The notes: a model not told the origin generated them from the sequence alone. A DNA stretch of 64,000 nucleotides from an uncultured Anaerolineae bacterium (GCA_903838415.1 CAILYI010000194.1:49413-113412), one strand, 5' to 3'; shown: positions 7,355-15,856, numbered from the stretch's first letter. Translations and numbers: made by a program.

Positions 7355-8356
7355 TCAAAGATCAAATTCGGTGGATTTGACAACGTGGATTCCGGCCGCG
7401 GCAAATTTCGCAAAAGCGGCATCCGCCGCTTCGGTATGATCGACCACACCAGGGACGACCACCGGCGAAGTGCAATCTTCGAGCAGATAAACTTTCCGGG
7501 TCAGGGACGGATCGGTGGCGTGGATGTCGTCGAGCAAATCTGAAACCGTCCAGACCACGCAGTGACTTTTGGCCTGTCCGGCAATGATGACGCGATCACA
7601 GGCTTTGAGCTTCTCAATGAATTGCGGATTGCGCACTCCGAGAGTCTCACCGCGCGGCCCAAGCAAGACCTCCGGCCCAATCGCCGAGTAGTTTTCCGTG
7701 AAGGGTTTATCACCCTTGATCTCAAACTCTGTCTGGGACAGCCTGGCGATGGCGTGAAAGAAAAGCGCTTCTTCCACGGCAGAAACCAGGGAATGGCCAA
7801 TTCCACCCAACATGGCGTGATACGGCCAAATCGTCAGCGCGTATTTGCCTTTTTTATCGAGCGACTCGGCATACAGCAGCATCATTTCCTGCCCATATTC
7901 CGGGGTAATGCCAAACTGCGGCGCAAGTTCCGCATTAAATTTCCACGCCCCGCTTTGCAGGTCCTTGACGTGAATATCGGTATAAGCGACGGGATGATTT
8001 CCGTCAGGATCGACAAAAAACAGCGGGTGGAAAATTTGCATGGCGCTGTGCGTATCCAGCGTGGCGGAGATGCGCGTGATGGAGTCCAGGTTGCGGTAGA
8101 TAAACTCGCACAGGCGGCGATTATCTTCCACGGCGCCGCGTCCGCTGCGACCGCCGACATACAGCTCAAAGCCCGGAATGCAAAAAGTGTTTTGCACATC
8201 AATCAGCAGCAGCCAGGTTTTTTGACGGTCAGTGGAAGCGGGCAGAAGCGCGTGTTTTAAACGGTAAGCCAGCGCGCGGGTGGAACGATCGGCGTAATCC
8301 ACCTGAAAAACGGTGCTGACTGATTCTGGTTGATAAAATTCCGGGTACGGAAGCAT
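7355..8356 (-). CDS. Nicotinamidase-like cysteine hydrolase (isochorismatase fold)
   Basis: A 333-residue isochorismatase-fold hydrolase, longer than the usual 180-220 residues because of an N-terminal extension and a long insert. The catalytic aspartate is in LLLIDVQNTF (near residue 52) and the nucleophile cysteine in IIAGQAKSHCVVWTV. HSAMQIFHPLFF and the WPYHAML segment resemble nicotinamidase metal and active-site surroundings. Because pncB follows immediately, conversion of nicotinamide to nicotinate is the likely role; another amide substrate cannot be excluded. Confidence 0.82.
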   Translation of the reverse strand: MLPYPEFYQPESVSTVFQVDYADRSTRALAYRLKHALLPASTDRQKTWLLLIDVQNTFCIPGFELYVGGRSGRGAVEDNRRLCEFIYRNLDSITRISATLDTHSAMQIFHPLFFVDPDGNHPVAYTDIHVKDLQSGAWKFNAELAPQFGITPEYGQEMMLLYAESLDKKGKYALTIWPYHAMLGGIGHSLVSAVEEALFFHAIARLSQTEFEIKGDKPFTENYSAIGPEVLLGPRGETLGVRNPQFIEKLKACDRVIIAGQAKSHCVVWTVSDLLDDIHATDPSLTRKVYLLEDCTSPVVVPGVVDHTEAADAAFAKFAAAGIHVVKSTEFDL

Positions 8357-8495
8357 TTATTCCATTTCCAAGTAGTGTTCAACGACACTAAAAAGCAAGA
8401 ATTTGAAAGCGGACAAGATCCGCCAGCTTGGCATTGCCAATTCTACCGTCGCAACCTGCCATGTCAAGAGGGCTGGACTTGTATTGTAACCCGCT

Positions 8496-8541
8496 TAAAC
8501 GGAAACAGGCTGCGCAGCGACCCGCAGCCTGTTTCCGTTTA
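8496..8541. terminator. 19-bp hairpin between iron permease and nicotinamidase genes
   Basis: Perfect inverted arms TAAACGGAAACAGGCTGCG (8496-8514) and complement (8523-8541) with an 8-nt loop, just beyond the stop of the minus-strand permease gene. The stem is very stable but no clear U-run follows on either strand, so it may be a transcript-end hairpin or a repeat. Confidence 0.6.
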
Positions 8542-8553
8542 GCAAATTTTGCG

Positions 8554-9381
8554 CTAGGCCTGAGACTGTGCCGACGCGATTTCCGGCTGACGAGCCGCCC
8601 GCAGCCCCAAACCGATCGCCACAAAATACGCCACGTAAGCGATCATCTCGGTCAGAGCCGGATCGCCGTTATAGCCAAACAGCGCCTTGAGAATCGCCCC
8701 GAAAGTTGAATCTTCGCTCAAAATTGGGTTTAGATTCCAAATGTGCTCAACAATGGCCGGGATCCAGCCAATTTCGTTGAATTCGTGCACGCCGAGCGCC
8801 ACCAAACCGGCGGCGAACATAATCAACAGAATGCCGGTGACTTGAAAGAAGCGCCGCAGATCGAGCTTGACCGTGCTGGCAAAAAATGACCAGCCCAGCA
8901 AAACGGATGTGAACAATCCCAACACCGCCCCGCTGACGGTCTGCGTGGCAGTCGAAGCGAAAGCGGAGGCTGCCAGAAACAAAGCCAGCTCCACGCCTTC
9001 GCGGGCTACGGCCAGAAAAGCCAGCAAAAACAATCCGCGTTTACCGGTTTTCAGGGCGGCGGTGCGCACACCGGCTTCCAGTTCGCTCTTGATAGTGTGT
9101 GACTGCCGATTCATCCAGAAAATCATCCAGGTCAAAACCCCGGCAGCCAGGAACATGGTGGTGCCTTCAAAAATCTGCTCAGCAGGGGATGCCAATCCCA
9201 CGCCCAACGCCGTCAAAATGACACCAACCAGAACGCTGAGAGCGACAGCGCTGAAAACGCCGCTCCAAACCGTCAGCGCCAAATCGGTGCGGCGCATCTG
9301 GCGCAAAGCCCCGAGCACAATTCCCACAATCAAAGCCGCTTCAAGTCCCTCGCGCAGGGAAAGCAGGTAAGAAGGAAGCAT
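8554..9381 (-). CDS. FTR1-family iron permease
   Basis: A 275-residue polytopic membrane protein of the FTR1/EfeU family, which takes up iron across the cytoplasmic membrane. Both diagnostic REGxE motifs are present: SLREGLEAAL near residue 10 and AREGVELALFL in the middle. Around seven hydrophobic helices can be counted, with a polar loop carrying VHEFNEIGWIP. A TGGAGATT ribosome binding site precedes the start. It is divergent from a DtxR-type metalloregulator, with a perfect palindrome in the shared region, so iron-dependent repression is likely. No periplasmic EfeO/EfeB-like gene is next to it. Confidence 0.9.
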   Translation of the reverse strand: MLPSYLLSLREGLEAALIVGIVLGALRQMRRTDLALTVWSGVFSAVALSVLVGVILTALGVGLASPAEQIFEGTTMFLAAGVLTWMIFWMNRQSHTIKSELEAGVRTAALKTGKRGLFLLAFLAVAREGVELALFLAASAFASTATQTVSGAVLGLFTSVLLGWSFFASTVKLDLRRFFQVTGILLIMFAAGLVALGVHEFNEIGWIPAIVEHIWNLNPILSEDSTFGAILKALFGYNGDPALTEMIAYVAYFVAIGLGLRAARQPEIASAQSQA

Positions 9382-9423
9382 AATTTAATCTCCAGATTTT
9401 AATGTTGAGTTTTTTCTGTTTTC

Positions 9424-9491
9424 TTGACAGGAAAAAGCCGCATGATAGAATGAGTTTACATAGCTCACTTATTTTGTTAGTATATACTAAC
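9424..9491 (+). promoter_or_regulatory. DtxR-type gene promoter and 16-bp palindrome
   Basis: TTGACA (9424-9429), a 16-nt spacer and TAGAAT (9446-9451) form a near-consensus promoter reading toward the regulator. A perfect palindrome GTTAGTATATACTAAC lies at 9476-9491, downstream of the predicted start and about 100 nt upstream of the divergent permease start. It is a candidate site for the DtxR-type protein, inferred from its position. Confidence 0.7.
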
Positions 9492-9539
9492 TTTCCAAAT
9501 TAGCCTAGAGCACCAATCAATATGAAATGCTGGTGATTA

Positions 9540-10232
9540 ATGTCACATCATTTGGTTTCGGCGGATGAAACCCGCCCCACGCACACAATTGAAGATTACT
9601 TGATGACGATGTACGTCCAGGAACGCGACCAGGGCGAGATTGTGGCAGCCCGCCTGGCGGAATTGATGAATGTGGCCCCCGCCACTGTCGCCATGACGTT
9701 TAAACGGATGGAGCGCGACAACTGGATCAGCGGGAAAGGTCGCGGCGGAGTCCACCTGACAGAAACCGGGCATGCCGCGGCTTCATCGGTCATCCGTCGT
9801 CACATGCTGACCGAATGGCTGCTGGTAAGAATCCTGAAAGTGCCCATGACTCAAACCCACGAGGAAGCTCATAATATCGAACATGCCATTTCTCCGGCGC
9901 TGGAGGAACGGATGCGCGAAATCCTGAATGATCCCAAGGTTTGTCCGCACGGCAATCCGTTCCCGGGCTTTGAACAGATTGTCAGCGGCTGGATTCCGCT
10001 CTCCGATCTGCCGCTCAACCAAACAGTCACCATCCGCCGCCTGCATGAAGTGATCGAGGACAATCACGAACTGCTGAATTATTTGATCACGCACAACGTC
10101 CTGCCCGGCACACAAGTGCAGGTCGTCGAGTCGCTCCCTTTCAACCAGACTCTGTCGCTTTTGGTGAACGAAAAAGTCGTTACGCTCGGCTTTTCAGCGG
10201 CGCGCATGATCTTCGCCGAAAAATCCAATTAA
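9540..10232 (+). CDS. DtxR/MntR-family metal-dependent regulator
   Basis: A 230-residue regulator of the iron/manganese-dependent DtxR family. The N-terminal winged helix contains IEDYLMTMYVQERDQGEIVAARLAELMNVAP and VAMTFKRMERDNWI; the metal-binding dimerisation domain has the typical EEAHNIEHAISPALEERM and CPHGNPFPG; the remaining ~80 residues form an SH3-like FeoA domain. Such proteins repress uptake genes when metal is bound. The divergent FTR1 permease and the palindrome between them make iron the likely ligand. It ends in a bidirectional hairpin shared with the convergent ATPase gene. Confidence 0.93.
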   Translation: MSHHLVSADETRPTHTIEDYLMTMYVQERDQGEIVAARLAELMNVAPATVAMTFKRMERDNWISGKGRGGVHLTETGHAAASSVIRRHMLTEWLLVRILKVPMTQTHEEAHNIEHAISPALEERMREILNDPKVCPHGNPFPGFEQIVSGWIPLSDLPLNQTVTIRRLHEVIEDNHELLNYLITHNVLPGTQVQVVESLPFNQTLSLLVNEKVVTLGFSAARMIFAEKSN

Positions 10233-10274
10233 AAGCAAGCGGCTCGTCCGAACGATGGACGAGCCGCTTGCTTT
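10232..10274. terminator. Bidirectional intrinsic terminator
   Basis: An 18-bp perfect stem (10232-10249 with 10257-10274, AAAGCAAGCGG...) with a 7-nt loop between two convergent genes. A-rich and T-rich edges (AAAAGC and GCTTT) give short U-runs on both strands. Confidence 0.8.
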
Positions 10275-10288
10275 CGCGTAAATCGGTT

Positions 10289-11098
10289 TTACAAATGCTG
10301 CAGAAATGTGCCGGGGTTTTGTAAAAAATCGCGCATCAAGCGCACGCTTTCCAGGTCTTCGTAATCCGCAGGTTTGATTTCGCCCTCGTCAAAGCTGAGA
10401 ATGGTTGCGCCCGGGAATGCCATCAGGATGGGGGAATGTGTGGCGATTATGAACTGGGAATCCTGGGCGATCATTTCTTTAATCATCGCAATCAAGGCCA
10501 ACTGCCGCATCGGCGAGAGCGGCGCTTCCGGCTCATCCAGCAGGTACAGACCGCCAGGCACAAAACGCGACTGGAAAAGCGCCAGAAAACTTTCGCCGTG
10601 CGAGCCAACATCCAGCCCATCGCCATATCGGCGGCGCATATCGCTCAATTGACCGGCGTAGCTCATGCTGGCCAGCGCCCTGGCATAGGCCGAACGATCC
10701 TTGTATTCCAGCGCCACGTCGCGTAAATCAGATTCCATTTCAGCACGCAGCTGATTCTGCTGTTTGGCATAACCGAAAAAATCTTCGGCACGCAAAAAGA
10801 ATCCCTTGTGTGTGCGTTTCGTCCAGACCAGCCGGAAATATTTGGATAGTTCACGCTGGGCGGCGAGACATGGATCCGTTTTGACGCTTTCAATCCCGAC
10901 CGTGATCGACTCCACTGCGCACGCCAACGCTTCGAGCAGCGTTGACTTCCCTGATCCATTTTCCCCCACGAAAAACGTGACCGGCGTGGTGAATTCCAGG
11001 GTTTGAATCGTCTGCGCGACGGGGAGATTAAACGGAAAACTGCCGTTGAACGACGGATTCCAGTCCCGCCGCGAAAGCGAACGCAGATGAATCATCAT
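10289..11098 (-). CDS. ABC/SMC-like AAA ATPase, unknown role
   Basis: A 269-residue cytoplasmic ATPase with an SMC/RecF-like nucleotide-binding head. Walker A is FFVGENGSGKSTLLEAL near residue 45, the Walker B region is LYLLDEPEAPLSP near residue 190, and the switch histidine lies in FIIATHSPILMAFPG. No transmembrane or nuclease domain is visible. Proteins like this occur in DNA repair, defence and as orphan ATPases; function cannot be assigned. It follows a ribbon-helix-helix gene by 15 nt on the same strand, so both are probably expressed from the operator-controlled promoter at 11381-11409. Confidence 0.85.
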   Translation of the reverse strand: MMIHLRSLSRRDWNPSFNGSFPFNLPVAQTIQTLEFTTPVTFFVGENGSGKSTLLEALACAVESITVGIESVKTDPCLAAQRELSKYFRLVWTKRTHKGFFLRAEDFFGYAKQQNQLRAEMESDLRDVALEYKDRSAYARALASMSYAGQLSDMRRRYGDGLDVGSHGESFLALFQSRFVPGGLYLLDEPEAPLSPMRQLALIAMIKEMIAQDSQFIIATHSPILMAFPGATILSFDEGEIKPADYEDLESVRLMRDFLQNPGTFLQHL

Positions 11099-11113
11099 GA
11101 AAGTCCCAAACGC

Positions 11114-11374
11114 TCAACGTGAGACATTGGTATTTGACTTGAAGGTGGCCGCCTTGGCGCGCGCGGCTGATAATTCTTCCCGAATTACGCGCCGCACAAT
11201 CTCCTCGACGGATTGCTCACGGTTCTGAATGTATTCCCGCAAGGCGCGATTCATCAGCGTCTGATAATTTCCCCCGCCCGCCGCATCGACCTGGCTGCGA
11301 AACCAATTCAAAACGTCATCATCAATCCGGATGGTAATACGAGTCTTGTTTCCCGTGGAGTATTGATCGGCCAT
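11114..11374 (-). CDS. Ribbon-helix-helix protein, BrnA-antitoxin-like
   Basis: An 86-residue DNA-binding protein. The segment TRITIRIDDDVLNWFRSQVDAAGGGNYQTLMNRALREYI matches the ribbon-helix-helix domain of BrnA/CopG-type antitoxins. A helical tail with alternating E and R follows. No BrnT-like toxin reads beside it; the next gene is an ATPase. A palindrome fills the spacer of its promoter, so it is probably autoregulatory. It could be an antitoxin whose partner is the ATPase, or simply a small repressor of the pair. Confidence 0.8.
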   Translation of the reverse strand: MADQYSTGNKTRITIRIDDDVLNWFRSQVDAAGGGNYQTLMNRALREYIQNREQSVEEIVRRVIREELSAARAKAATFKSNTNVSR

Positions 11375-11380
11375 GGCTCA

Positions 11381-11409
11381 ATTATATGCACAAACGTGCA
11401 TCTTTTCAA
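11381..11409 (-). promoter_or_regulatory. Promoter with operator palindrome in its spacer
   Basis: On the minus strand TTGAAA (11409-11404), a 17-nt spacer and TATAAT (11386-11381) precede the ribbon-helix-helix gene by only a few bases. The palindrome ATGCAC-AAAC-GTGCAT (11386-11401) fits exactly within the spacer. A related GTGCAC/GTACAC sequence lies further upstream near 11514-11529. Confidence 0.75.
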
Positions 11410-11537
11410 GAAGCAAAACGGATAACATTTTCTATAACCAGGAAGTCTTTTGGCATTTCTTCAAAGAGTCTATCAAGCACAACGGCAATCGGGATTTTTC
11501 CACGCTTTTAAGATGTGCACACTTGTACACTAAGCAA

Positions 11538-11565
11538 AATGGCGCGAGCTTTTGCCCGCGCCATT
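11538..11565 (-). terminator. Intrinsic terminator after the dnaC-like gene
   Basis: AATGGCGCG (11538-11546) pairs with CGCGCCATT (11557-11565), and additional GC pairing extends into the loop. On the minus strand the stem is followed by TTTTGC. It lies 12 nt beyond the dnaC-like stop codon. Confidence 0.7.
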
Positions 11566-11576
11566 CCAATAAGCCG

Positions 11577-12974
11577 TCACCGTGTTCTTTTTACTTTCGT
11601 TCCCATAAAAGCCGGGGCTGAAATCGTCACGATCGAACAAATCCGTTCATCCAGAATACGCGTCCGGATGCGCTCATCCACATCCTTCATCATGTCGACC
11701 GCCACGGTGATAATGGTCGGGAGTTCGGCGTTGTAGCGATAATTCAGCAGTTGATAGAGTTTTTCTCGCGCCCAGGGCGTGGCGGACTGCGAACCCATGT
11801 CATCCAGCACCAGAAGCGGCGCCGTGCGGACTTCGTCAAAGCGGCGGTCGTAACTCGTGCCGGAATTCGGACTGAAAGCGGCGCGCAAATGATCGAGCAA
11901 GTCCGGCACCATCACAAACAGCGGCGGATCGCCCAATCCGGCGCGGTAGTTGGCAATCCCGGCGGCCAGATGGGTTTTCCCACAGCCATACGGACCGGTG
12001 AAAACCAGCCAGCCGCGCGGCTTTTTGGCAAAGGCTTGCGCTTCTTTGAGGGCCTTTTCCAGCGAACGGATTTCGTCAGGCTTCAACCCTTCATCAACCC
12101 GTTCCACGAAATTGACAAATGTGCGCTTTGAAAGCAAATCCAGCGAGGAAAGCTCCGAATGTCCCATGTCGTCCGTCGGGCGGCGATAATCTGGGGAAGA
12201 AATCCGCACCGTGGTCACCAATTCCGGATCCTGCAAACGCGAGCGGATGCGCGCTTCGATTTCGTCCAGCGCCAGGTTGGTGGTCACCACCAGCGGCAGC
12301 TTGTTGATATAACGATAATTGAGAATCTGAAACAGTTTTTCCTGCGCCCAACCGGTGGCATTTTGCGTGCCGAAATCGTCCAGCACCAGCAACTCGGCAT
12401 TCTTGATCTGCTCAAAGCGCTGTTCAAAAGTGGTATCCACGCTGTCATAGGAAAAACGCAGCGTATCCAGCAGGTCAGGGACAGTTAAGAACAGGGTCGG
12501 GACGCCCATTTGGACGGCAAAGTTGGCAACCGCCGCCGCCAGGTGTGTTTTTCCGCAACCGTAACCGCCCTGCAGCAGCAGCCAACCTTTCAGCGAGGCG
12601 GCATACTGGCGCGCATGATTGTGCGCCCATTCCAGCGACTGCGCCTGCAGTTCACCCAGCCCCTTGCGTCCGCGCGGCTTGAATGATTCAAACGTCAGGT
12701 GGCTGAGTTCATCGAGGCGGCTGATGGAAAACAGGCGGCTGCGCACCTGCTCGGTCACCGACTGGCGGCGGCAGTCACATATGATCGCCTTGCCAAATTC
12801 GGGATGCCCAACCGGCAAGTCACGCCGCAGGTAGCCCAATCCGCCGCATAATGGGCAGTCCGCCGCCCCCAACAAACCGGGGTCAGCGCTTGCCTTTGCG
12901 GAACTCTTCGACTTTTCGGAGGACGTCGTCCCCGCGACTCGCTTCAGTGTCTCGTCGATTCTGCTTCTCGGCAC
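11577..12974 (-). CDS. DnaC-like helicase loader with two tandem AAA+ domains
   Basis: A 465-residue protein, about twice the length of DnaC/DnaI. An N-terminal cysteine cluster (C40, C43, C66, C68) suggests a zinc-binding element as in DnaI. Two AAA+ domains follow: Walker A GGYGCGKTH at 136-144 with LLVLDDFG at 195-202, and Walker A GPYGCGKTH at 327-335 with LLVLDDMG at 387-394. Both resemble DnaC/IstB, including the VPDLLD segment after strand 2 and REKLYQLLNYRY. It would load the DnaB helicase encoded upstream. The GTG start (ribosome binding site GGAAGAAGG) makes it overlap the dnaD-like gene by 92 nt. Confidence 0.88.
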   Translation of the reverse strand: MPRSRIDETLKRVAGTTSSEKSKSSAKASADPGLLGAADCPLCGGLGYLRRDLPVGHPEFGKAIICDCRRQSVTEQVRSRLFSISRLDELSHLTFESFKPRGRKGLGELQAQSLEWAHNHARQYAASLKGWLLLQGGYGCGKTHLAAAVANFAVQMGVPTLFLTVPDLLDTLRFSYDSVDTTFEQRFEQIKNAELLVLDDFGTQNATGWAQEKLFQILNYRYINKLPLVVTTNLALDEIEARIRSRLQDPELVTTVRISSPDYRRPTDDMGHSELSSLDLLSKRTFVNFVERVDEGLKPDEIRSLEKALKEAQAFAKKPRGWLVFTGPYGCGKTHLAAGIANYRAGLGDPPLFVMVPDLLDHLRAAFSPNSGTSYDRRFDEVRTAPLLVLDDMGSQSATPWAREKLYQLLNYRYNAELPTIITVAVDMMKDVDERIRTRILDERICSIVTISAPAFMGTKVKRTR

Positions 12975-13554
12975 GGCCTTCTTCCTTCCAGCGACGCAAG
13001 ATCGCTTCGATATATTTCCAACTACGCTTATTCAACTTTGCCGATTGCTCAATCGCATCAGCAAGCCACTCGGACGAATAGGTTTGTTCGGCATCTTTCA
13101 CGGCGTCCGCAATCAGCGGCGTCAGCGGGCCGATGTTTTCTTCGTACAACTTGAAGACGTTCGGCACTTCACGCGGCACGCTGGATGGAATTCTGGCGGA
13201 TGCGCGCCAATCGCCTTTTTTGAGGGATTCGGCGGAGGCGCGCCCACGAGGCGAATTCAGAAAATAGAAGCCGCCCTCGGGATTTCCCACCCGAATCAGC
13301 GTTCCGCGCTGGAGAGCTTTTTCCAGCCCGGAGTTCAGGCCGTCCGCCGTCAACCCGCGCATGAAACCGTCATCTTCAACGATTTCGCTGCGACAGATTT
13401 GCCGGAACGCGCCCTCCATGTGCTCGATGCGCCACAGAACGTACAACGTGACCTTGAGTTCGTTCAGGTCGTCGATTTCGCCCAATAAACGGAAGAGGGA
13501 ATCAGGGACCTGGGTGAAGGTTTCAGAGGAGTTAAACCCGTCAAATGGGGACAT
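12883..13554 (-). CDS. DnaD-domain primosome protein
   Basis: A 223-residue protein whose C-terminal part (about 130-195) matches the DnaD/DnaB2 domain: VFKLYEENIGPLTPLIAD, then SSEWLADAIEQSAKLNKRSWKYIEAILRRW, where the usual N-x-x-Y reads as W-K-Y-I-E-A-I-L. The N-terminal ~110 residues look like a winged helix. Such proteins recruit helicase and loader during replication initiation or restart in Firmicutes. Its place between dnaB and the dnaC-like gene, overlapping the latter, supports a primosome role. Confidence 0.82.
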   Translation of the reverse strand: MSPFDGFNSSETFTQVPDSLFRLLGEIDDLNELKVTLYVLWRIEHMEGAFRQICRSEIVEDDGFMRGLTADGLNSGLEKALQRGTLIRVGNPEGGFYFLNSPRGRASAESLKKGDWRASARIPSSVPREVPNVFKLYEENIGPLTPLIADAVKDAEQTYSSEWLADAIEQSAKLNKRSWKYIEAILRRWKEEGRAEKQNRRDTEASRGDDVLRKVEEFRKGKR

Positions 13555-13568
13555 AGGCTGCGGGGAGA

Positions 13569-14945
13569 TTAAACCCGGGACAAATCCACGTTGCGCGTGG
13601 CGGCATTCTCAAACTTGGTCAAATTGCTGCGGAAAATCAAATCCACCTGACCGACGGGGCCATTGCGATGTTTGGCGATCTTGAGATGGGTGACGTTGGC
13701 CATGGTCGGGTCTTTATCGTCGCGGTAAATGAACATGACGATATCGGCGTCCTGTTCGAGCGAGCCAGATTCGCGCAAATCGGAGAGCTGCGGCTCTTTA
13801 TCCGCACGCTGTTCGACGGCGCGCGAAAGCTGCGCGGCGGCCATCAGCGGCACGTTGAGTTCGCGCGCCAATTGCTTGAGTGAGCGGGAAATGTACGAAA
13901 CTTCCTGCACGCGGTTATCATTACGGGTTTCAGATGACATCAACTGGAGATAATCCAGAATGACCAGGTCGATGCCATATTCCATGTGCAAGCGGCGACA
14001 TTTGGTGCGCAGTTGCAGCGGCGTGAGCGCCGGGGTGTCATCGAGATAGATACGCGTATCGCCGAGCACTTCGATGGCATGGTTGAAAATCGGCCAATCG
14101 TCATCGGTGAGCTTGCCGGAGCGCAGACGCTGCGAATCGATGCCGGTTTGCTGGGCGATGAGACGCTGCACGACCTGTTCATTGGACATTTCCAGCGAGA
14201 AGACGGCCACGCGCTTTTTATGGATCAGCGCAGCGTTGTGCACCATCGTCAGCATCAGCGCGGTTTTACCCATACCAGGACGACCGGCAGTAATCAGCAA
14301 ATCGGAGGGCTGCAGGCCGCCGAGCATTTTGTCCAGATCGGTGAAGCCGGTCGGCACACCGACGATTTCATCGTCGCGGCGGGCCAGTTCATCGACATGA
14401 TCGTAGTATTCAGAAAGCACTTCGCGGATCGGGCGCACGTCATGGCGCATGGTACGCTCGCCAACGTTGAAAATGGCCTTCTCAGCCTCGCCCATGACCG
14501 TGTCGATGGCTTCATTCTCGTCATAAGCCAGCGTGGCGATGCTGTTAGCGGCCGTCAGTAATTTGCGGCGAATGGAAGTGGCTTCGACAATTTTTCCGTA
14601 CGCTTCAGCGTGCAGCGTGGTGGGAACCTGGTTCAGCAGCGCCGTCAGATAAGCCGGGCCGCCGATTTCGTCCAGCCGCCCCATATCTTCCAATTCTTCG
14701 CTGACGGTCAGGCTGTCGACCGGAACGCGGCGTTCCTGCAGGCGCACGTAGGCTTCCCAGATAAAGCGCAGGCGATGGATGTAAAAATCGTCCGGCTGCA
14801 GGAACTGCGCCAGATCGTAATAGACTTCCGGGTTAATCAGCACCGCGCCGATGACAGCTTCTTCAGCCTCACGGCTGTGCGGCAAACCGGACGAAGTGGT
14901 TTTTTCTTCCCCGTAAGGGGTGTCAGAGTGATCGAAATCAGGCAT
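13569..14945 (-). CDS. dnaB: Replicative DNA helicase
   Basis: A 458-residue hexameric helicase that unwinds DNA ahead of the replisome. The N-terminal domain starts with GLPHSREAEEAVIGAVLINPEVYYDL. The RecA-like C-terminal domain has Walker A ITAGRPGMGKTALML near residue 220, FSLEMSNEQVVQRL, the Walker B region VILDYLQLM and the C-terminal SDLRESGSLEQDADIVMFIYR. No intein is present. It is the first gene of a three-gene set (dnaB, dnaD-like, dnaC-like) that would supply helicase and loading factors together. Confidence 0.97.
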   Translation of the reverse strand: MPDFDHSDTPYGEEKTTSSGLPHSREAEEAVIGAVLINPEVYYDLAQFLQPDDFYIHRLRFIWEAYVRLQERRVPVDSLTVSEELEDMGRLDEIGGPAYLTALLNQVPTTLHAEAYGKIVEATSIRRKLLTAANSIATLAYDENEAIDTVMGEAEKAIFNVGERTMRHDVRPIREVLSEYYDHVDELARRDDEIVGVPTGFTDLDKMLGGLQPSDLLITAGRPGMGKTALMLTMVHNAALIHKKRVAVFSLEMSNEQVVQRLIAQQTGIDSQRLRSGKLTDDDWPIFNHAIEVLGDTRIYLDDTPALTPLQLRTKCRRLHMEYGIDLVILDYLQLMSSETRNDNRVQEVSYISRSLKQLARELNVPLMAAAQLSRAVEQRADKEPQLSDLRESGSLEQDADIVMFIYRDDKDPTMANVTHLKIAKHRNGPVGQVDLIFRSNLTKFENAATRNVDLSRV

Positions 14946-15025
14946 GCTTGCTCATTGGGGTAAGTTGTGCAGTTCGTAGGGAAAATACCGGAGGATCACA
15001 GGTCCCGCCCCTGCAGAAGTTGGGA

Positions 15026-15068
15026 TAAAAAAGGACACGTCCGATGTTTATTTTACTTCGTCGTGTCC
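15026..15068 (-). terminator. Terminator after the bifunctional nuclease gene
   Basis: On the minus strand GGACACG (15068-15062) pairs with CGTGTCC (15039-15033) and is followed by TTTTTTA (15032-15026). The loop is long (22 nt). It lies 21 nt past the stop codon of the gene ending at 15090. Confidence 0.6.
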
Positions 15069-15089
15069 TGTGTAAACATTGCGGATGTA

Positions 15090-15710
15090 CTATTTTTTGT
15101 CCGGGTTATCCGGCTCGGTTGGTTCGCTCGGCGGTTTGTCGTCTTCCAGCTTGCTCAGGAAATCCTCGAAAATCGAGAGTCGCCCAGCTTCTTCAGTTCC
15201 CGCCGGTTTGGAGGGCGCTGGGGCGCTGGGAGCAGAAACCACCGGACGGGTGCTATCTGCCAACGTTGAAGACTGCGGCGGCATCTGGGAGCGAAGATCT
15301 TCTTCAGGGGTGATGCCAGCCGAAGTCATCACGGTAGGATCCACCATAATCGGCACATGCGCGCGTACCGCCAGCGCAATCGCATCTGACGGGCGCGAAT
15401 CCACGTTGATGGTATGTCCATCGGCTTCGGCTACGATGTTTCCGTAGAAAATATCCTCGCGCAAGGCCACAATCTCCACACGCTTGATCTGCGCGCCGAA
15501 GGTCGTGAACAGGTTTTTGAGCAGGTCGTGCGTCAACGGGCGAATCATCTCAATTTCCTGCAAAGCCACAGTAATGGATTCCGCTTCGTAGGGGCCAACC
15601 CAAATGGGTAAATAGCGATCTGAAGCCGTATCCCGCAAAACCACCAGGCGCTGGGGCGACATCAGGCTGACACGCACACTATCAATTGTGACTTCCACCA
15701 TTTCAGACAT
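15090..15710 (-). CDS. Bifunctional nuclease family protein (DUF151)
   Basis: A 206-residue protein starting at the ATG at 15710, behind CAGGAG; an upstream GTG would overlap the ribosome binding site. Residues 1-140 form the DUF151 domain: VTIDSVRVSL, LRDTASDRYLPIWVGPYEAESI, RPLTHDLL, and DSRPSDAIALAVRAHVPI. Members have been reported to cut DNA and RNA and to influence stress responses, but the cellular role is not settled. The C-terminal ~65 residues are low-complexity, rich in S, A, P and D, and probably disordered. It is monocistronic. Confidence 0.88.
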   Translation of the reverse strand: MSEMVEVTIDSVRVSLMSPQRLVVLRDTASDRYLPIWVGPYEAESITVALQEIEMIRPLTHDLLKNLFTTFGAQIKRVEIVALREDIFYGNIVAEADGHTINVDSRPSDAIALAVRAHVPIMVDPTVMTSAGITPEEDLRSQMPPQSSTLADSTRPVVSAPSAPAPSKPAGTEEAGRLSIFEDFLSKLEDDKPPSEPTEPDNPDKK

Positions 15711-15850
15711 AAGCACTCCTGTAAAGTACCTTTATTTTACTGCTTCTTTTCCAAATTTGCGAATGTTCCAATGGAATACCGCATATCCGATAATCCCTAC
15801 CTGATAATAGCGCAAAACAGGCGTTTACGCAATCAGGGCAGAAAGCCACG

Positions 15851-15856
15851 TATAAT
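15851..15856 (+). promoter_or_regulatory. TATAAT box of a probable leaderless cydD transcript
   Basis: A perfect TATAAT lies with exactly 6 nt between it and the cydD ATG at 15863. Transcription would begin at or next to the start codon. No ribosome binding site is visible and the -35 region is poor. Confidence 0.6.

Noticed and set aside
11375..11576. Search for a BrnT toxin gene next to the RHH gene
   Set aside because: No frame of sufficient length or with BrnT features on either strand.
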